Shown in pieces: positions 60,280-64,000 of a stretch of DNA of 64,000 bases. The stretch is from Desulfobacter sp. (GTDB lineage: Bacteria > Desulfobacterota > Desulfobacteria > Desulfobacterales > Desulfobacteraceae). The DNA lies in assembly GCA_028768545.1 (NCBI GenBank), contig CP054838.1, positions 124,001 to 188,000 of the forward strand. The letters run 5' to 3'. The notes beneath the pieces are model-generated. The model had not been told where the DNA came from, ran no database searches, and was given only the letters and a program-made list of their open reading frames with translations. Position numbers and translations under genes: made by a program. Within the stretch, counting starts at the first letter, position 1. The number at the start of each line of letters is the position of its first letter.

Positions 60280-61992
60280 TTACATGCGATGACCCTGTGT
60301 GGAAAGCAACTCTCTGGCATGGGCACGGGTGGCACGGGTAATATCCTTACCGCCGATCATCCGGGCGATTTCCTCCACCCGCTCATCCCGGGAGGTTAAG
60401 GGAACAATTGAGGTTGCGGTTCTGTCATTGACCACCTGTTTAAAAATCCTAAACTGGTGGGCGCCATATCTGGCGATCTGGGCCAGATGAGTAATGCAGA
60501 TCACCTGGTGGACATCTCCTAATTCTCTGAGCTTAAGCCCTACTTTTTCAGATGTGGCACCGCCGATCCCGGCATCTACCTCGTCAAAAACCAGGGTTTC
60601 AAAGGACTGGCCCTGGGACAGCACGGCTTTTAGGGCAAGAACAATCCGGGAAAGCTCTCCGCCGGAGGCAACTTTGGCCAAGGGCTTGGGTGCTTCACCG
60701 GGATTGGGGCTGATCAAAAACCCCACACGGTCCATGCCTGTGGAAAATATTTTCTCCCTGGCCTCCGTGGCAATATCTTCAGGACTTTCCGAAGGGACAA
60801 CGGAAAACGCCACTTCAAATTTGGCCCGACCCATTTCCAGTCCGGCCAGCTCCTTCTGGGCCAGATCGGCCAGGACAATTCCCTCTTTTTGACGCCGCAT
60901 GGACAAGGCCTTTGATTTTTGACGGATCTGCCCTTCCAACCGGGCTTGTTCTTTTTTCAGGCCTGCTATTTTTTTCCCCAGGCCCAAATTTTCCTCAAGC
61001 TCCCCTGCCATGGTCTTGTAATTGTCAAACAGGGCCTCAAGACTTCCCCCGTATTTTCGCTTGAGCCTTGAAATCTCGTCCAGCCTCAAATCCACTTGTT
61101 CCAGGGATTCAGGATCCAGATCAATGGTATCTGCATAGCCTCTGAGATCTGAAATAATATCCTGCAGGTCAAAAGAGACCGTGTCCAGCCGGTCGGAAAT
61201 CTCTTTTAACCGGGTGTCACTCGTTCCGAAACGTGCAAACCGTTCAGACAAAGAAGAGATCCGTTCCAGCAAGGCCCCGTCCCGGTCATATATGTCATGG
61301 ATGGCCCCGTTTACGGTTTCAAAAATCTGGGCGGAATTTTTAAGCTGCTCTCTTTTTATTGCCAGGTCCTCATCTTCACCCGGCCTGATATCGGCCCCTT
61401 CAACCTCGTCCACCTGAAATTTGAGCAAATCCAGCTCTTTTTGTGCAGCCGCCTGCCTTAGCTCCAGGGCAAGAATCTCTTTTTTCAAGGGCAGCAATTT
61501 GTGATAAAGCTCAGAAACCGCCTTGCGCAAATCCAGGGTACGGGCAAACTCATCCAGAATATCCAGATGGTTTTCCTGGCGCAACAGCCCCTGGTGGGCA
61601 TGCTGGCTTGAAATGGATGCCAGATTAAAGGTGACCTGTTTTAAAAAATCCAGGGTGGACTGGCAGGAGTTGATATAGACCCGGCTTTTGCCGGAACTGG
61701 ATATGACCCGGCGAATGATCAGACCGTCCCGGGGATCCATGCCCTGGCCTTCCATCACTTGAGCGGCATGGGAGGTTTTTTCAATCTCGAAAAAAGCTTC
61801 CAGCTCGGCATTATCTTCACCGGTACGAACCAGATCTGCCGATGCCCTGGAGCCCAGCAGGAGATTCACCGCCTCAATAATGATAGATTTACCCGCCCCT
61901 GTTTCCCCTGTCAGTACGGAAAGACCAGCAGCAAATTCAATGCGGATATCTTCAATGATCGCAAAGTTTTTTATGGCCAACGCGCTTAGCAT
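60280..61992 (-). CDS. recN: DNA repair protein RecN
   Basis: The 570-residue SMC-like ATPase acts in double-strand break repair. Walker A is GETGAGKSIIIEAVNLLLG near the N-terminus. A long coiled coil spans ~170-380. The C-terminal part has SGGELSRIVLALKAVL and the Walker B motif VFDEVDAGIGGATSEKVG. ATG 61992 follows AAGGAGG; a frame open to 62115 is not likely used. The last five codons (QGHRM and the stop) come from the end of an ISAs1-like element that replaced the native terminus. The core is unaffected and the protein probably still works. Confidence 0.93.
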   Translation of the reverse strand: MLSALAIKNFAIIEDIRIEFAAGLSVLTGETGAGKSIIIEAVNLLLGSRASADLVRTGEDNAELEAFFEIEKTSHAAQVMEGQGMDPRDGLIIRRVISSSGKSRVYINSCQSTLDFLKQVTFNLASISSQHAHQGLLRQENHLDILDEFARTLDLRKAVSELYHKLLPLKKEILALELRQAAAQKELDLLKFQVDEVEGADIRPGEDEDLAIKREQLKNSAQIFETVNGAIHDIYDRDGALLERISSLSERFARFGTSDTRLKEISDRLDTVSFDLQDIISDLRGYADTIDLDPESLEQVDLRLDEISRLKRKYGGSLEALFDNYKTMAGELEENLGLGKKIAGLKKEQARLEGQIRQKSKALSMRRQKEGIVLADLAQKELAGLEMGRAKFEVAFSVVPSESPEDIATEAREKIFSTGMDRVGFLISPNPGEAPKPLAKVASGGELSRIVLALKAVLSQGQSFETLVFDEVDAGIGGATSEKVGLKLRELGDVHQVICITHLAQIARYGAHQFRIFKQVVNDRTATSIVPLTSRDERVEEIARMIGGKDITRATRAHARELLSTQGHRM

Positions 61993-62941
61993 AGAGCCTC
62001 CTTGCAAAAGAAAATCCAGAATACAGCCAGACCACAGCCATGGCAGCCGCAAGCCGTGGAATCCACAGCCAGAATACAGAAATGCCCAGGGGCAGAAAAA
62101 GTGCGGGATCCTCAATCATGGCATGGTTCACGCCTATGGAGAGATGGAGCCGGGTCAATGCCTCTTTATCATACTTGTTGGTCCCGGTTTCTTCCACAAT
62201 CACGGCCGACCCGTATGCCAGACCAAATACCGATGCAGTCAGCCAGAGCATGGCGCAGGAGCGGTCAAGCCCCATAAAAGCGGTAACAGGAGAAAAGATC
62301 TTTGTGACCGCTTCTATCACCTGAAAAGTCTTGGCCAGTTCAAGCATAACCATCAAGGGCATGATAATGCACAAAATCTGCAGGGAGAGTGCGCAAGTCC
62401 CAAGGGTCCAGTCTTTGAGCATGGGCCCCAAGGGGCCACCCCCCTGCTGCCCGGCCTCGAGTGCCGCAGCAGAGGCGAGCCCCGGACTGACATCCATAAG
62501 TTTTCCGCAGACAAAGGTGACCACAAACGCCATCACCAGCCTGAACGCGGCCGCCTTAAAGGGATTGATCCCGGAATTGCCCTGGACAATGCTTTCCTGG
62601 ATAAGATTATGTGAAATCAGGGTAAATATGGCGATCAAAGTCATGTGATCCATGGAAAAGGACATCACAGAAAGTGCGGCCACAGTCCCGTAAATCCCTG
62701 TGAACATTCCGATGATGAGCACCACGGCAGCTGCGGCAGGCAGATGGATCAAACTCATCATGGGTTCAAGAAGAAAATCCAGATAAAATAAAAGCTTGAA
62801 ATGGACCAAAAGGGCGGTAAAAAAAGAGATGGGCACCAGAATTTTCAGCAGCCATAAAAGGCCTGTCCATCCTTTTTTAAGTCCTTGTTCAATACTGGTC
62901 CGAACCCGGTTTAAAACGGATTCAGGATTTTGGTGTGTCAT
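61952..62941 (-). CDS. nucleoside-recognition (gate) domain membrane protein
   Basis: The 329-residue polytopic protein has two gate-domain halves (LIIGMFTGIYGTVAALSVMS and WLTASVFGLAYGSAVIVEETG), as in SpmA/SpmB-like and nucleoside-transporter-like proteins. It is an inner-membrane protein whose cargo is unknown. The stop lies 41 bp inside recN, and the start overlaps the small upstream gene by 20 bp, so all three are likely one operon. Confidence 0.8.
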   Translation of the reverse strand: MTHQNPESVLNRVRTSIEQGLKKGWTGLLWLLKILVPISFFTALLVHFKLLFYLDFLLEPMMSLIHLPAAAAVVLIIGMFTGIYGTVAALSVMSFSMDHMTLIAIFTLISHNLIQESIVQGNSGINPFKAAAFRLVMAFVVTFVCGKLMDVSPGLASAAALEAGQQGGGPLGPMLKDWTLGTCALSLQILCIIMPLMVMLELAKTFQVIEAVTKIFSPVTAFMGLDRSCAMLWLTASVFGLAYGSAVIVEETGTNKYDKEALTRLHLSIGVNHAMIEDPALFLPLGISVFWLWIPRLAAAMAVVWLYSGFSFARRLYAKRVGHKKLCDH

Positions 62942-63101
62942 GGGAAGGGGGATCTAAATTCTTTTTAACGGTTTCGTTGATTGTTGCATGGATATCCTTA
63001 AACGACTCATGCATATTTGAGGGCGAGAGTCTGCCCATCTCAATAAACTTGACAATGATCTCCTTGGTCGCCCGCAGTATCTGTTCATCAATGGATTTCA
63101 T
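62922..63101 (-). CDS. small conserved-looking protein
   Basis: The 59-residue product (MKSIDEQILRATKEIIVKFI, then EMGRLSPSNMHESFKDIHAT, ending HDTPKS) resembles short uncharacterised proteins that I recall from deltaproteobacteria with the pattern ATKEI-VKFIE-GR-SP. It has no visible ribosome binding site. It overlaps the gate-domain gene by 20 bp and is probably co-transcribed with it. The function is unknown. Confidence 0.65.
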   Translation of the reverse strand: MKSIDEQILRATKEIIVKFIEMGRLSPSNMHESFKDIHATINETVKKNLDPPSHDTPKS

Positions 63102-63226
63102 AAAAAAGATAAATATCAGAACAAAGGGGCAAGGTCAAGATTTTCACCTTTTTTGTATTGCCATGATAAATATTATGCTTATAATACACATCCTTGAGTT
63201 AATCCTTATGAAAGGCAGTCAACAGC

Positions 63227-64000
63227 ATGGAAGCGGACAAAAAAAAAGAGAATGATATTCATTGCTTATCCTGGGAGGACAAGGAAATCATCCTTATTGG
63301 AACCGCCCATGTATCCCGGCGCAGCGCCGAACTTGTGACCCAGACCATTGAGGATGAAACGCCGGATACGGTATGCGTTGAACTGTGCAACACCCGGCTG
63401 TCAGCCATCAAGGATGCAGACCGGTGGCGTAACATGGACATTGTAAAAATCATCAAAGATAAAAAAGCCCTGATGCTGTTCATGAATCTTTTGCTCTCCT
63501 CTTTTCAGAAAAAAATTGCAGATAAATTTGACATCAAACCGGGCCAGGAAATGCTCAATGCCATTATTGCCGCAGAAAAATCAGGGGCCAGGGTGGTGGC
63601 GGCAGACCGGGAAATACAGACGACATTGTCCCGGGTATGGCCGGGGATGGGCTTTTTTGAAAAACTCAAGCTGGTATTTTCCATGGTCTTTTCATTTGGC
63701 CAGTCCGACGCCATTGAAGAAGAAGACATTGAAAAAATGAAGCAGGAAGATATTCTCCAGTCTCTGCTTTCGGATGTTAAAGAGGCCCACCCGATTATTG
63801 AAAAAGCCCTGATTGACGAGCGGGATCAATTCCTGGCAGACCATATCAGAACCGCTCCGGGCAAAAAAATCATAGCGGTTGTGGGGGCGGCCCACGTTCC
63901 CGGAATCAAAACATATATTCAGGAAAAAACCGCCATAGATGTCAATGAACTCAACACAATCCCCAAACCAGGCCATGCCGGTAAAATTCTCAAATGGCTG
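63227..64000 (+). CDS. TraB-family protein, N-terminal part
   Basis: The frame is open to the window edge (258 codons). It contains EIILIGTAHVSRRSAELV, CVELCNTRLSAI, ADREIQTTLSRVWPGM and IAVVGAAHVPGIKTYI. These are the conserved histidine/glutamate-containing motifs of the TraB/PrgY family of membrane-anchored putative hydrolases. The membrane C-terminus would lie beyond the window. ATG 63227 is the first start in frame; AAAGG lies eleven bases upstream. The physiological role in sulfate reducers is not known. Confidence 0.85.
   Translation, partial: MEADKKKENDIHCLSWEDKEIILIGTAHVSRRSAELVTQTIEDETPDTVCVELCNTRLSAIKDADRWRNMDIVKIIKDKKALMLFMNLLLSSFQKKIADKFDIKPGQEMLNAIIAAEKSGARVVAADREIQTTLSRVWPGMGFFEKLKLVFSMVFSFGQSDAIEEEDIEKMKQEDILQSLLSDVKEAHPIIEKALIDERDQFLADHIRTAPGKKIIAVVGAAHVPGIKTYIQEKTAIDVNELNTIPKPGHAGKILKWL

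Larger units (their letters stand above)
54429..60297 (-). mobile_element. ISAs1-like element hosting IS256, IS4-like and IS3-like insertions
   Basis: Both termini are present: CAGGGCTCACGCATGTAAAT at 54429 and, on the opposite strand, CAGGGTCATCGCATG ending at 60297. Removing the inserts leaves ~1458 bp. The outer flanks (CATTAAAAGA and TGTGGAAAGC) do not match. The right end overlaps the last codons of recN. Confidence 0.9.

Noticed and set aside
1..64000. tRNA or rRNA genes
   Set aside because: I found no segment with a convincing tRNA arm pattern or rRNA sequence.

Overview
The window looks like a chromosomal segment from a sulfate-reducing deltaproteobacterium of the Desulfobacteraceae type (Desulfobacterota). 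The reasons are a complete six-gene Rnf complex, a selenium-dependent-type molybdenum hydroxylase locus, a dCache-like hybrid histidine kinase, heterodimeric ABC exporters and a moderate GC content. I cannot name the species from sequence alone. The most striking property is genome decay driven by insertion sequences (IS): I count 14 IS copies from five families, and many host genes are cut, frameshifted or carry an in-frame stop.

Layout. 1-9 kb: end of a MOT1-type molybdate transporter, a chemotaxis receptor with one amber codon, then a three-subunit molybdenum hydroxylase (FAD, 2Fe-2S and Mo subunits) with yqeB and a mocA-like gene. Its 2Fe-2S gene is split by an IS256-family element and yqeB is frameshifted. 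9-14.3 kb: rnfCDGEAB on the minus strand. 14.4-18.8 kb: a double-domain universal stress protein, a flavodoxin, a multiply damaged aldehyde dehydrogenase, yqeC and a CBS-domain protein. 19.1-25.1 kb: a PotD/A/B/C-like ABC importer whose binding-protein gene has a TGA in the signal peptide and whose ATPase gene is interrupted after codon 5 by an ISKra4-like element. 25.1-30.5 kb: an IS island (ISKra4-like, ISAs1-like, two IS256). 30.7-40.5 kb: hybrid kinase, iron alcohol dehydrogenase, frameshifted glutamine synthetase-like gene, IclR regulator and an ABC exporter pair. 40.6-44.2 kb: two gene fragments flanking an IS256 copy, and an amidase. 44.4-48.7 kb: a repeat-rich autotransporter, frameshifted and truncated. 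48.7-60.3 kb: a second IS island around an rRNA methyltransferase gene, ending in a nested set (IS3 inside IS4 inside ISAs1, with an IS256 in the same ISAs1). 60.3-64 kb: recN, a gate-domain membrane protein, a small conserved protein and the start of a TraB-family gene.

How the genes fit together. The molybdate transporter, hydroxylase subunits, YqeB, MocA-like and YqeC proteins form one molybdenum enzyme pathway: uptake, cofactor assembly and selenium-dependent maturation. It probably no longer makes active enzyme, because the Fe-S subunit and yqeB are broken. Rnf couples ferredoxin and NADH redox to an ion gradient and appears intact.

The elements are young. Five of six IS256 copies are nearly identical, all six measure 1451 bp, and most insertions keep exact target duplications. 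Copies that lack duplications (IS256 copies 4 and 5, one ISKra4-like copy) sit beside truncated genes and probably mark recombination or deletion junctions.
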